From CAXTPV01 sp964249405 (GTDB taxonomy: Bacteria > Pseudomonadota > Alphaproteobacteria > Acetobacterales > Acetobacteraceae): 38,421 nt of DNA. Shown here in pieces: positions 6,663 to 14,795 of the stretch. The first letter of the stretch is position 1. Every line of letters starts with the position of its first letter. Made by a program: the position numbers and the translations under genes. The notes below the pieces were generated by a model that was not told where the DNA came from, made no database searches, and was given only the letters and a program-made list of their open reading frames with translations. The stretch spans positions 1 to 38,421 of the forward strand of contig CAXUBX010000024.1 in assembly GCA_964249405.1 (NCBI GenBank). The letters run 5' to 3'.

Positions 6663-7736
6663 GTGAGATGGGCCGATCGCCTTCTCGCGAGCGCCCGTTT
6701 CCGGGAGCTGGCGAGCGCGTTCCCGCCGACCCGACCGATCGCCCGGCGCCGTGCCGGCGCGCTGTTCGATCTCGCGACCGGGTTCGTCCACACGCAGATC
6801 CTGCTCGCCGCGGTCCGATCGGGGCTGCCGGCGATCCTGCTCGCCGACACGCCGGACGCCGACACCCTCGCAGAACGCCTCCGGCTGCCGCCGGACAGCG
6901 CGCGCCGTCTGCTCGACGCGGCGGCCGCGCTCCGGATCGCCAGGCGCCGACGCGACGGACGCTACGCGATCGGCGCGCTCGGCGCCGCCCTGATCGGCCA
7001 GGACGGCCTGCTCGCGATGATCGAGCACCACGCGCTGCTCTACGACGATCTCCGCGACCCGCTGGCGCTGCTCCGGGGCGAGGGGCCGCCCACCCGCCTG
7101 TCCCTGTTCTGGCCCTACGCGGGAGGGGCGGTCGCCCCCGACGATGCCGGCCCGTACTCCGACCTGATGGCGCGGTCGCAGGCGATGATCGCCGACGAGG
7201 TGCTCGCCGCCTGGCCGGTCCGCCGGCACCGGGTCATCCTCGACATCGGTGGCGGGGACGGCGCCTTTCTCGAGCGCGTCGGCCGCCGCGCCCGCCGCGC
7301 GCGCCTCCTGCTGTTCGATCTTCCGCCGGTCGCATCCCGCGCCCGCGCCCGGTTCCGCCGTTCCGGTCTCGACCGGCGCGCCGCCGCGATCGGCGGCGAT
7401 TTCCGCACCGACCCGCTTCCCCGGGGCGCCGATCTCGCAACCCTGGTCCGGGTGCTGCACGATCACGACGACGAGACCGTGCGCGGGCTGCTCCGGCGCG
7501 TGCGCGAGGCTCTCCCTCCCGGCGGGACGCTGCTGATCGCCGAGCCGATGGCCGGAACGCCGGGCGCGCCGGCGATGGGCGACGCCTATTTCGGCTTCTA
7601 CCTCCTGGCGATGGGGCGCGGCCGGCCCCGCACCGCGCGCGAGATCGACGGCATGCTGGCCGAGGCCGGATTCGCGCGCCGCACCCTGCTCCGGGGCCGG
7701 ATCCCGCTGCTCTCCCGCGCCATCGCCGCCTCGTAA
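6663..7736 (+). CDS. crtF: Demethylspheroidene (hydroxycarotenoid) O-methyltransferase CrtF
   Basis: A 357-aa SAM-dependent O-methyltransferase that methylates the 1-hydroxyl made by CrtC in spheroidene/spirilloxanthin synthesis. The N-terminal part is the helical dimerisation domain (GALFDLATGFVHTQIL). The glycine-rich SAM loop VILDIGGGDGAFLERV is at about residues 191-206. The conserved VRVLHDHDDETVRGLL and LLIAEPMAG segments follow, as in other members of the O-methyltransferase 2 family. It starts at a GTG with no clear Shine-Dalgarno 25 nt after crtE, so it is probably translated from the crtE mRNA. bchC follows after an 80-nt gap holding its own control elements. Confidence 0.92.
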   Translation: MRWADRLLASARFRELASAFPPTRPIARRRAGALFDLATGFVHTQILLAAVRSGLPAILLADTPDADTLAERLRLPPDSARRLLDAAAALRIARRRRDGRYAIGALGAALIGQDGLLAMIEHHALLYDDLRDPLALLRGEGPPTRLSLFWPYAGGAVAPDDAGPYSDLMARSQAMIADEVLAAWPVRRHRVILDIGGGDGAFLERVGRRARRARLLLFDLPPVASRARARFRRSGLDRRAAAIGGDFRTDPLPRGADLATLVRVLHDHDDETVRGLLRRVREALPPGGTLLIAEPMAGTPGAPAMGDAYFGFYLLAMGRGRPRTAREIDGMLAEAGFARRTLLRGRIPLLSRAIAAS

Positions 7737-7746
7737 TCACCACCGA

Positions 7747-7778
7747 GGTGTCAATTCAGGTTGTCGTTTCGAAGTGTC
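7747..7778 (+). promoter_or_regulatory. bchC upstream element with three TGTC repeats (13-nt period)
   Basis: TGTC at 7749-7752, 7762-7765 and 7775-7778 repeats with an exact 13-nt period. The 32-nt stretch is 27/32 identical to the element between crtD and crtE. A possible promoter overlaps it: TTGTCG at 7761-7766 and TAGGCT at 7783-7788 with a 16-nt spacer. Because the same unusual spacing appears at two pigment-gene control regions, common regulation is a reasonable inference. Confidence 0.6.
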
Positions 7779-7792
7779 GTGCTAGGCTGACA
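7775..7792. promoter_or_regulatory. PpsR/CrtJ-type operator upstream of bchC
   Basis: TGTCGTGCTAGGCTGACA fits the TGT-N12-ACA consensus of the PpsR/CrtJ photosynthesis repressor, and the stricter TGTc-N10-gACA form, exactly. It covers the suggested -10 region (TAGGCT) and lies 24 nt before the bchC ATG, a place where binding would repress the bchCXYZ-puf superoperon under oxygen. That PpsR/CrtJ acts at bchC is known in Rhodobacter; here it is inferred from the site. Confidence 0.7.
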
Positions 7793-7816
7793 TCCGGATC
7801 GGGGGAGCCCGGCGTG

Positions 7817-8761
7817 ATGTCGTCGGCCGGACAAGCAGAGGCGGTGGTCTTCGAGGCGCCCGAACGCCTTGCGCTCGCGACCGTGGATCTCGAGCCGTCG
7901 AAGCCGGACGACGTCGTGGTCGAGGTGGACTGGAGCGGGATCAGTGCCGGGACCGAGCGGCTGCTCTGGTCCGGACGCATGCCGCCGTTTCCCGGCCTCG
8001 CCTATCCTCTGGTGCCGGGATACGAGGCGGTGGGCCGCGTGATCGACGCCGGACCCGCCTCCGGCCGCAGGCGCGGCGAGACGGTCTTCGTTCCCGGTGC
8101 ACGATGCTTCCGGGACGTCAGCGGCCTGTTCGGCGGCGCCGCCTCGCGTCTCGTGACGAAAGGCGACCGGACGATCCCGATCGGCGACGGACTGGGGAAG
8201 CGCGGCGTGCTGTTCGCGCTCGCCGCGACCGCCCACCATGCGGTGGCCGGCGCGCCGCCGGATCTCGTGATCGGCAACGGCGTGCTCGGCCGTCTCGTCG
8301 CACGCGCGGCCGTGGCGCTCGGCCACCCGCCGCCGACGGTGTGGGAGCGCGACCCGGCGCGGCTCGCGGGCGCGGAACCGTTCCACGTGACCGATGCCGG
8401 GCGGGACGAACGTCGCGACTACGCGCGGATCCTGGACGCGAGCGGCGACGGGTCCCTGCTCGACACGCTGGTCGGCCGGCTCGGGCATGGCGGCGAGATC
8501 GTGCTGGCCGGCTTCTACGCGGAGCCGGTCTCCTTCGCCTTTCCGCCCGCCTTCGTGCGGGAGGCACGCTTCCGCTGCTCGGCCGAATGGCGACCGGCCG
8601 ACCTCGACGCCGTCCGCGTCCTGGTCGAGCGCGGCACGCTCTCGCTCGACGGGCTGGTCACCCACGAGGCGAGCCCGCGCGACGCCGCGGACGCCTACCG
8701 GACGGCATTCGAGGATCGGACCTGCCTCAAGATGGTTCTCGACTGGAGAGTGGCCGCATGA
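7817..8761 (+). CDS. bchC: 3-hydroxyethyl bacteriochlorophyllide a dehydrogenase BchC
   Basis: A 314-aa medium-chain alcohol-dehydrogenase-fold protein that oxidises the C3 1-hydroxyethyl group to acetyl in BChl a synthesis. Characteristic BchC segments are VDWSGISAGTERLLWSG, YPLVPGYEAVGRV and DLVIGNGVLGRLVARA (the nucleotide-binding loop), followed by GGEIVLAGFY. The ATG at 7817 has a GGGGGAG Shine-Dalgarno (7801-7807); a GTG at 7814 is in frame. It is the first gene of the superoperon and overlaps bchX by 4 nt (ATGA). The length agrees with the family. Confidence 0.94.
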   Translation: MSSAGQAEAVVFEAPERLALATVDLEPSKPDDVVVEVDWSGISAGTERLLWSGRMPPFPGLAYPLVPGYEAVGRVIDAGPASGRRRGETVFVPGARCFRDVSGLFGGAASRLVTKGDRTIPIGDGLGKRGVLFALAATAHHAVAGAPPDLVIGNGVLGRLVARAAVALGHPPPTVWERDPARLAGAEPFHVTDAGRDERRDYARILDASGDGSLLDTLVGRLGHGGEIVLAGFYAEPVSFAFPPAFVREARFRCSAEWRPADLDAVRVLVERGTLSLDGLVTHEASPRDAADAYRTAFEDRTCLKMVLDWRVAA

Positions 8762-9675
8762 ACGCACGCGAGACGGAAATCATCGCGATCTACGGAAAGG
8801 GCGGCATCGGCAAGAGCTTCACGCTCGCCAACCTCGCGTGCACGATGGCCGAGGAAGGCAAGCGCGTGCTGCTTCTCGGCTGCGACCCGAAGAGCGACAC
8901 GACGTCGCTCCTGTTCGGCGGCCGGTCGTGCCCGACCATCATCGAGACCTCGGCGCGGAAGAAGGCGGCCGGCGAGAAGGTCGCGATCGGCGATGTCTGC
9001 TTCAAGCGGAACGGCGTGTTCGCGATGGAACTCGGCGGTCCCGAAGTCGGCCGCGGCTGCGGCGGCCGCGGGATCATCCACGGCTTCGAACTGCTCGACA
9101 AGCTCGGCTTCCACGACTGGGGGTTCGATCTCGTGCTGCTCGACTTCCTCGGCGACGTCGTATGCGGCGGCTTCGGCCTGCCGATCGCGCGCGACATGTG
9201 CCAGAAGGTCATCGTCGTCGGCTCGAACGACCTGCAGTCGCTCTACGTCGCGAACAACGTGTGTTCCGCGGTCGAGTATTTCCGGAAGCTCGGCGGCCAT
9301 GTCGGCGTCGCCGGCCTGGTGGTGAACAAGGACGACGGCACCGGCGAGGCGCATGCCTTCGCGCGCGCGGCCGGCATCCCGGTGCTGGCCTCGATCCCGG
9401 CCGACGAGGACATCAGGCGGAAGAGCGCGTCTTACGAGATCGTCGGCACCGGCGAGAGCCGCTGGGCGCCGCTGTTCTCCGATCTGGCCCGCGCCGTCGT
9501 CGAGGCGCCGCCCGGGCAGGCGGCGCCGCTGTCGCAGGATGCGCTGCTCGGCCTGTTCTCCGGGGACGCGGTCGGCCGCGGCGTCGTGCTCGAGCCGGCG
9601 ACGATGGACGACATGTGCGGCGGCGTCGCGCCGGCGCCGAGACCGACACTCGAGGTGGTGTACGAGGATGCGTGA
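8758..9675 (+). CDS. bchX: Chlorophyllide a reductase iron protein BchX
   Basis: A 305-aa NifH/BchL-like iron protein, the ATP-dependent electron donor of chlorophyllide a reductase (BchXYZ), which reduces ring B to the bacteriochlorin. The P-loop GKGGIGKS is at residues 13-20 and the second ATP segment LLLGCDPKSDTT at 38-49. The cluster ligands are Cys101 (GRGCGGRG) and Cys136 (DVVCGGFG), which bridge the subunits of the homodimer through one 4Fe-4S. It is a little shorter at the N-terminus than many BchX proteins, but all functional motifs are present. It overlaps bchC by 4 nt and bchY by 8 nt. Confidence 0.95.
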   Translation: MNARETEIIAIYGKGGIGKSFTLANLACTMAEEGKRVLLLGCDPKSDTTSLLFGGRSCPTIIETSARKKAAGEKVAIGDVCFKRNGVFAMELGGPEVGRGCGGRGIIHGFELLDKLGFHDWGFDLVLLDFLGDVVCGGFGLPIARDMCQKVIVVGSNDLQSLYVANNVCSAVEYFRKLGGHVGVAGLVVNKDDGTGEAHAFARAAGIPVLASIPADEDIRRKSASYEIVGTGESRWAPLFSDLARAVVEAPPGQAAPLSQDALLGLFSGDAVGRGVVLEPATMDDMCGGVAPAPRPTLEVVYEDA

Positions 9676-11053
9676 TCCGGCCGAGACCGGCGGCGGCTGC
9701 CACGCCGGACGCGACACCATGCTCGATGCGGCGCGGCGGGCCGGGCGGTCCGAAACGCTCGACCGGCTGCTCGCCGACTACAAGCGCGGCCCGCACGACC
9801 AGCCGCAATCGATGTGCCCGGCGTTCGGCTCGCTCCGCTCGTCGCTCCGGATGCGGCGCGTGGCGACGATCCTCTGCGGCTCGGCCTGCTGCGTCTACGG
9901 CCTCACCTTCACGTCGCGCTTCTACGGGGCGCGGCGTTCGGTGCACTACGTGCCGTTCAACTCCGAGTCTCTCGTGCGCGGCGAGGTGTTCGAGGACATC
10001 GCCGGCGCGGTCCGCGCGATCGCCGACCCCGCCGCGCTCGACGCGGTGGTGGTGATCAATCTCTGCGTGCCGACCGCCTCCGGCGTGCCGCTCGACCTGC
10101 TGCCGCGCACCGTCGAAGGCGTGCGCGTCATCGGCATCGACGTGCCGGGCTTCGGCGTGCCGACGCACGCGGAGGCGAAGGACGTGCTGGCCGGCGCGAT
10201 GCTGCGGACGGCGCGGGCCGAGATCGAGACCGGTCCCGTCGCCCGGCCGCGCGGCACCGCGCGAGGCGACGAGCAGCGGACGGTGGCGCTGATCGGCGAG
10301 CTGTTCCCGGCCGATCCGATGGCGGTCGCAGCCCTTCTCGCCCCGCTCGGCGCCGGCGTGGCCCCGCCGGTGCCGCCCCGCGAATGGCGCGACCTCTACG
10401 GCGCGCTCGACTGCGACGTCGCCGCCGCCATCCATCCGTTCTATGTCGCCGCGATCCGCGAGTTCGGTGCCGCCGGGCGGCCGGTGATCGCCTCCGCGCC
10501 GGTCGGCGTCGCTGCCACCGAAGCCTGGCTCGCCCGCATCGCGGCCGCCCTCGACCTGCCGCAGACCCGCCTCGACGCAGCGCTCGACGCGGTCCTGCCG
10601 CCGCTCCGGGCCGCGCTCGCCGCCCATCCGGTCAACGCCCGCATCACGCTCTCGGGCTACGAGGGATCGGAACTCCTCGTCGCCCGCCTGCTGATCGAGG
10701 CGGGCGCCGAGATCCCCTACGTCGGGACCGCGCTCGCGCGCACCGACTGGAACGACGCCGACCGGATCTGGCTGGAGGCGCACGGCGTCCACGTGCAGTT
10801 CCGTGCCTCGCTCGAGCAGGATCTCGCCGCCCTCGACGCGGTCGATCCCGATCTGGCGATCGGCACCACGCCCGTCGTCCAGCAGGCCAAGGAGCGCGGA
10901 ACGCCCGCGATCTACTACACGAACATCGTTTCCGGCCGGCCGCTTCTCGGACTGCCGGGGATCCCGTCGATCGCCGCCATCGTCGCGGCGCAGGCGAACG
11001 GACGCGAGCGCTTCCGCCGGATGGTCTCCTTCTTCTCGCCCGAGGCGCACTGA
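9668..11053 (+). CDS. bchY: Chlorophyllide a reductase subunit Y (BchY)
   Basis: A 461-aa NifD/BchN-like catalytic subunit. With BchZ it forms the heterotetramer that holds the 4Fe-4S cluster and the chlorophyllide site. Cluster-ligand cysteines are expected in the N-terminal part: QSMCPAFGS (Cys50) and ATILCGSACCVYG (Cys70, Cys74/75) are the visible candidates. Other family segments are RRSVHYVPFNSESLVRGEVFED (only its ends need be matched) and GIDVPGFGVPTHAEAKD. It is translationally coupled to bchX (8-nt overlap) and followed by bchZ after 2 nt. Confidence 0.95.
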   Translation: MRDPAETGGGCHAGRDTMLDAARRAGRSETLDRLLADYKRGPHDQPQSMCPAFGSLRSSLRMRRVATILCGSACCVYGLTFTSRFYGARRSVHYVPFNSESLVRGEVFEDIAGAVRAIADPAALDAVVVINLCVPTASGVPLDLLPRTVEGVRVIGIDVPGFGVPTHAEAKDVLAGAMLRTARAEIETGPVARPRGTARGDEQRTVALIGELFPADPMAVAALLAPLGAGVAPPVPPREWRDLYGALDCDVAAAIHPFYVAAIREFGAAGRPVIASAPVGVAATEAWLARIAAALDLPQTRLDAALDAVLPPLRAALAAHPVNARITLSGYEGSELLVARLLIEAGAEIPYVGTALARTDWNDADRIWLEAHGVHVQFRASLEQDLAALDAVDPDLAIGTTPVVQQAKERGTPAIYYTNIVSGRPLLGLPGIPSIAAIVAAQANGRERFRRMVSFFSPEAH

Positions 11054-11055
11054 CG

Positions 11056-12522
11056 ATGCTCGTCATCGATCACGACCGGGCCGGCGGATACTGGGGCGCC
11101 GTCTACGTGTTCGGCGCCCTCGACGGCCTCCGCGTGATCATCGACGGCCCGGTCGGCTGCGAGAACCTCCCCGTCACCGCGGTGCTGCACTACACCGACG
11201 CGCTGCCACCCCACGCGCTCGCGGTCGCCGTCACCGGCCTCGACGAGGACGCGCTCTCGATGAACGGGACCGAGGACGCGCTCCGGCGGGCGGAGGCCCA
11301 CGCCGGCGACAAGCGGCCGGCGGTGGTCGTCACCGGCAGCATCGCCGAGATGATCGGCGGCGGCGTCGCGCCGGAAGGCTCGAACCTGCTGCGCTTCGTG
11401 CCGAGGACGATCGACGAGGACCAGTGGCAATGCGCCGACCGCGCGCTGTTCTGGCTCTGGTCGCAGTTCGGGACCGCGCGCAAGAAGGGGACCGCGGTGC
11501 GCCGACCCGACGCGCCGACCGCGGCCACGCCGAAGAAGCGCGTCAACATCGTGGGCGCGATCCACGGCACCTTCAACATGCCGTCCGACCTCGCGGAGAT
11601 CCGCCGGCTCGTGGAAGGCATCGGGGCCGAGGTCAATCTCGTCTACCCGATCGAGGCCCATCTCGACGACACCCCCCGCCTCGCGGAGGCGGACGCCACG
11701 ATCTGTCTCTACCGCGAGTTCGGCGCGACGCTCTGCGAGGAGCTCGGCAAGCCGTGGTTCCACGCGCCGTTCGGCGTGTTCCGGACCACCGCCTTCCTCC
11801 GCAGTCTCGGCGAGACGCTCGGGCTCGATCCCGAACCCTTCATCGCGCGCGAGAAGCGGACGACGATCCGCCCGGTCTGGGACCTCTGGCGAAGCGTCAC
11901 CCAGGATTTCTTCGCGACCGGCTCCTTCGCGATCGCGGCGACCGAGACCTACGCGCGCGGCGTCCGCCGCTTCCTCGAGGGAGAGCTCGGCATTCCGTGC
12001 CTGTTCGCCTTCGAGCGCCGCCCCGGCGAGAAGCCGGACAACGCCGCCGTGCGCGAGGCCGTCCGGACCCGGGCGCCGATGGTGATGTTCGGTTCGAACA
12101 ACGAGCGGATCTACGCCGCCGAGTGCCACGCGCGGACGATCCACGTCGCGTCGTCCTTCCCCGGCACCGTGGTCCGGCGGGCGACCGGAACGCCCTTCAT
12201 GGGGTACGCCGGTGCGACCTGGCTGGTGCAGGAATACTGCAACGCGCTGTTCGACGCGCTGTTCGCGATGCTGCCGCTCGGCACCGAGCTCGATCGGATC
12301 GAGGCGACGCCGGCGCCGTCGCGCGCCGAGCTCGCCTGGGATCCGGACGCGACGTCGCTGCTCGAGCGCCATGTCGAGCGCTCGCCCTTTCTCGTCCGCA
12401 TCTCGGCCGCCGGGCATCTCCGCGCCGCCGTGGAGCGGCGCGCGCGGGATCTCGGTTCCGCACACGTGACCGTCGAGCTGGTCCGACGCACGCTCGACAC
12501 CGCCGAAGTCGCCGCGTCGTGA
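11056..12522 (+). CDS. bchZ: Chlorophyllide a reductase subunit Z (BchZ)
   Basis: A 488-aa NifK/BchB-like partner of BchY. The start HDRAGGYWGAVYVFGALD and the IDGPVGCENLPVTAVLHYTD segment, with the cluster-ligand Cys35, are diagnostic. The middle contains GAIHGTFNMPSDLAEI, and the C-terminal part FMGYAGATWLVQEYCNALFDALF. Length and motifs are complete. It ends 15 nt before pufB; no terminator is seen, so bchCXYZ transcripts can continue into puf, as in the known superoperonal arrangement. A separate puf promoter may lie inside bchZ, but I cannot identify it. Confidence 0.95.
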   Translation: MLVIDHDRAGGYWGAVYVFGALDGLRVIIDGPVGCENLPVTAVLHYTDALPPHALAVAVTGLDEDALSMNGTEDALRRAEAHAGDKRPAVVVTGSIAEMIGGGVAPEGSNLLRFVPRTIDEDQWQCADRALFWLWSQFGTARKKGTAVRRPDAPTAATPKKRVNIVGAIHGTFNMPSDLAEIRRLVEGIGAEVNLVYPIEAHLDDTPRLAEADATICLYREFGATLCEELGKPWFHAPFGVFRTTAFLRSLGETLGLDPEPFIAREKRTTIRPVWDLWRSVTQDFFATGSFAIAATETYARGVRRFLEGELGIPCLFAFERRPGEKPDNAAVREAVRTRAPMVMFGSNNERIYAAECHARTIHVASSFPGTVVRRATGTPFMGYAGATWLVQEYCNALFDALFAMLPLGTELDRIEATPAPSRAELAWDPDATSLLERHVERSPFLVRISAAGHLRAAVERRARDLGSAHVTVELVRRTLDTAEVAAS

Positions 12523-12537
12523 AGAAGGGGAGACACC

Positions 12538-12699
12538 ATGCCGAGTGACTACGAGAAACGGTCGGTCCTGTCGGGACTGAGCGAACTGGAAGCGAAGGAG
12601 TTCAACCGCTTCTTCGTGCTGAGCTTCGTGATCTTCGTCGGCATCGCCGTCGTCGCGCACATCCTCGCCTGGCTTTGGCGCCCCTGGGGCATGTCGTAG
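12538..12699 (+). CDS. pufB: Light-harvesting 1 beta subunit PufB
   Basis: A 53-aa single-pass LH1 beta polypeptide. It has an N-terminal cytoplasmic part (SGLSELEAKEFNRFF), a membrane helix (VLSFVIFVGIAVVAHILAW) and the C-terminal WRPWG. His41 in VVAHILAW is the axial ligand of B875 bacteriochlorophyll. The second, cytoplasmic-side His that is common in LH beta chains (EFH) is Asn here (EFN, residues 21-23). A GAAGAAGGGGAGA Shine-Dalgarno precedes the ATG. It is the first gene of pufBALMC; pufQ is absent between bchZ and pufB. Confidence 0.95.
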   Translation: MPSDYEKRSVLSGLSELEAKEFNRFFVLSFVIFVGIAVVAHILAWLWRPWGMS

Positions 12700-12711
12700 G
12701 GAGAACGAACC

Positions 12712-12915
12712 ATGTGGCGCGTCTGGATCCTCTTCGACCCGCGGCGGGCGCTGCTCGGCCTGTTCGGGTTCCTGCTGACGCTCGCGTTGATCATCCACTT
12801 CATCCTGCTCAGCACGGATCGCTTCAACTGGCTGGGTTCGCCGAACCACATCTCGGCGATGAACCAGCCGATCCAGCAGATGACCCCGCTGCCGGCCACG
12901 CCGAAACAGCCCTGA
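12712..12915 (+). CDS. pufA: Light-harvesting 1 alpha subunit PufA
   Basis: A 67-aa LH1 alpha polypeptide. The start MWRVWILFDPRRAL, the membrane helix with ALIIHFILLSTDRFNWL, and the B875 ligand His29 are all typical. The C-terminal extension after FNWL is about 26 residues, polar and proline/glutamine-rich (NQPIQQMTPLPATPKQP), as in several LH1 alpha chains. It follows pufB by 12 nt. Only 43 nt separate it from pufL, and no strong hairpin is visible there, whereas several purple bacteria have one that stabilises the pufBA mRNA segment. Confidence 0.95.
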   Translation: MWRVWILFDPRRALLGLFGFLLTLALIIHFILLSTDRFNWLGSPNHISAMNQPIQQMTPLPATPKQP

Positions 12916-12958
12916 GACGTCGCGTGCCGTCGGCCGCATCATCACGGAGAACCTCGTC

Positions 12959-13783
12959 ATGGCGATGATGAGCTTCGAGTACAAGTACCGGGTGAGGGGC
13001 GGCACGCTGCTCGGCGGTGACCTGTTCGATTTCTGGCTCGGCCCGTTCTATGTCGGGTTCTTCGGGGTCACCACGGCGTTCTTCAGCATCTTCGGCACGC
13101 TGCTGATCATCTGGGCGGCCGCCGAGGGATCGACCTGGAACATCTGGCGCATCAGCATCGCGCCCCCCGACCTCCGCTACGGGCTCGGCTTCGCCCCGCT
13201 CCGTGACGGCGGGTTCTGGCAGTGGATCACCTTCTGCGCGGTCGGCGCGTTCTGTTCATGGGCGCTCCGCATGGTCGAGATCGCGCGGAAGCTCGGCATG
13301 GGACTGCACATCCCGATCGCCTTCTCGGGCGCGATCCTGGCCTACGTGACGCTCGAGGTGATCCGTCCGTTGCTGATGGGGGCGTGGGGGAACGCGTTTC
13401 CCTACGGGATCATCTCGCATCTCGACTGGGTGTCGAACGTCGGTTACCAGTACATCCAGTTCCACTACAATCCGGCGCACATGATCGCGGTGACGTTCTT
13501 CTTCACCACGACCTTCCTGCTGGCGATGCATGGCGGCGTCATCCTCTCGACGACCAACCCGCCGAAGGGCGAGCCGACCAAACCGGCGGATTTCGAGGAC
13601 AGCTTCTTCCGCGACCTGATCGTCTACTCGATCGGTCCGCTCGGCATCCATCGTCTCGGCTGGTTCTGCGCGATCAATGCCGGCGTGTGGAGCGCGATCT
13701 GCATCGTGCTGAGCGGGCCGTTCTGGACCCGCGGCTGGCCGGAGTGGTGGAACTGGTGGCTCAACCTTCCGTTCTGGAACTGA
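12959..13783 (+). CDS. pufL: Photosynthetic reaction centre L subunit
   Basis: A 274-aa five-helix membrane protein of the type-II reaction centre. It starts with FEYKYRVRGGTLLGGDLFDFW, as in other L chains. The cofactor histidines are all present with an offset of +1 from R. sphaeroides numbering: His154 (accessory BChl; SHLDW), His169 and His174 (HYNPAH; special pair region), and His191 and His231 (non-haem iron; AMHGG and GIHRLG). It lies between pufA and pufM with a GGAG Shine-Dalgarno about 9 nt before the start. It binds half of the special pair and the QB site. Confidence 0.97.
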   Translation: MAMMSFEYKYRVRGGTLLGGDLFDFWLGPFYVGFFGVTTAFFSIFGTLLIIWAAAEGSTWNIWRISIAPPDLRYGLGFAPLRDGGFWQWITFCAVGAFCSWALRMVEIARKLGMGLHIPIAFSGAILAYVTLEVIRPLLMGAWGNAFPYGIISHLDWVSNVGYQYIQFHYNPAHMIAVTFFFTTTFLLAMHGGVILSTTNPPKGEPTKPADFEDSFFRDLIVYSIGPLGIHRLGWFCAINAGVWSAICIVLSGPFWTRGWPEWWNWWLNLPFWN

Positions 13784-13787
13784 AACC

Positions 13788-14795
13788 ATGCTCGATTACG
13801 GAACGAGGTTCGGCACCGAATACCAGAACCTCTTCAATCGGACCCACGTGGAGGGGCCGATCGAGGCGGGGGCGCCGCTGCTCGACGGTCGCGAGGACAA
13901 CCGTCGGGGAACGCCGTTCTCGTCCCGCCTGCTCGGGCTGGTCGGCGCCGCCCAGGTCGGCCCGTTCTATCTCGGCGCGACCGGTCTCGCCTCGATCGTC
14001 TGCGGGTTCATCGCGTTCGAGATCATCGGGCTGAACATGCTGGCCTCGGTGGACTGGAACCCCGTCGAGTTCATCCGGAAGCTGCCCTGGCTCGCACTCG
14101 AGCCGCCGGCCCCCGCCTACGGGCTCCGGATCCCGCCGCTCGACCAGGGCGGATGGTGGCTGATGGCCGGCTTCTTCCTGACCGCCTCCATCTTCCTCTG
14201 GTGGGCGCGGGTGTACCGGCGCGCGCGCATGCTCGGCTTGGGCACCCACGTCGCCTGGGCCTTCGCGTCGGCGATCTTCCTCTATCTGGTCGACGGCTTC
14301 ATCCGGCCGCTGCTGATGGGATCGTGGGGCGAGGGCGTGCCGTTCGGCATCTTCGCCCATCTCGACTGGACCGCGGCGCTGTCGATCCGCTACGGCAACC
14401 TCTACTACGATCCGTTCCACATGCTCTCGATCGTCTTCCTCTACGGGTCGGCGCTGCTGTTCGCGATGCACGGCGGGACGATCCTGGCAACCAGCCGCTA
14501 CTGGGGCGAGCGCGAGCACGAGCTCATCATCGACCGCGGCACCGCGGCGGAGCGCGGCGGGCTGTTCTGGCGCTGGGTCATGGGCTTCAACGCGAGCTTC
14601 GAGAGCATCCATCGCTGGGCCTGGTGGTTCGCGGTGCTCTGCACGCTGACCGGCGGGATCGGCATCCTGCTGACCGGCACGGTGGTCGACAACTGGTATC
14701 TCTGGGGCGTGAAGCACGGGATCGCGCCGACCTATCCCAGGGTCTGGCCGCACGAGATCCAGGATCCCGGCCTGCTGCGCGGGAACAACGGCTGA
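13788..14795 (+). CDS. pufM: Photosynthetic reaction centre M subunit
   Basis: A 335-aa five-helix reaction-centre protein, slightly extended at the C-terminus (KHGIAPTYPRVWPHEIQ), as in species with a tetraheme cytochrome. Key residues are His191 (AHLDW; accessory BChl), His211 (DPFHM; special pair), His228 (AMHGG) and His275 (SIHRW; iron), with the Glu iron ligand in GEREHE. The segment before His211 reads YYDPFH, where many M subunits have YNPFH. It starts 4 nt after pufL and its stop overlaps the pufC start (TGATG). Confidence 0.97.
   Translation: MLDYGTRFGTEYQNLFNRTHVEGPIEAGAPLLDGREDNRRGTPFSSRLLGLVGAAQVGPFYLGATGLASIVCGFIAFEIIGLNMLASVDWNPVEFIRKLPWLALEPPAPAYGLRIPPLDQGGWWLMAGFFLTASIFLWWARVYRRARMLGLGTHVAWAFASAIFLYLVDGFIRPLLMGSWGEGVPFGIFAHLDWTAALSIRYGNLYYDPFHMLSIVFLYGSALLFAMHGGTILATSRYWGEREHELIIDRGTAAERGGLFWRWVMGFNASFESIHRWAWWFAVLCTLTGGIGILLTGTVVDNWYLWGVKHGIAPTYPRVWPHEIQDPGLLRGNNG

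Noticed and set aside
3258..7466. A 1402-codon open frame on the minus strand
   Set aside because: Only its end (below about 4199) is CrtC. The rest runs through crtD in another frame and antisense to crtE and crtF, and lacks protein-like composition. Long shadow frames are expected at this GC content.
12523..12537. Search for pufQ between bchZ and pufB
   Set aside because: Only 15 nt separate the genes, enough for a ribosome site but not for a gene.
12916..12958. Possible hairpin between pufA and pufL
   Set aside because: Only 4-bp stems (GACG/CGTC, CCGT/ACGG) can be formed, which is too weak to call an mRNA stabiliser or terminator.
10915..13005. Large minus-strand frame opposite bchZ, pufB and pufA
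   Set aside because: It is an antisense shadow of clearly assigned genes, with an Arg/Asp/His-rich composition and no motif.
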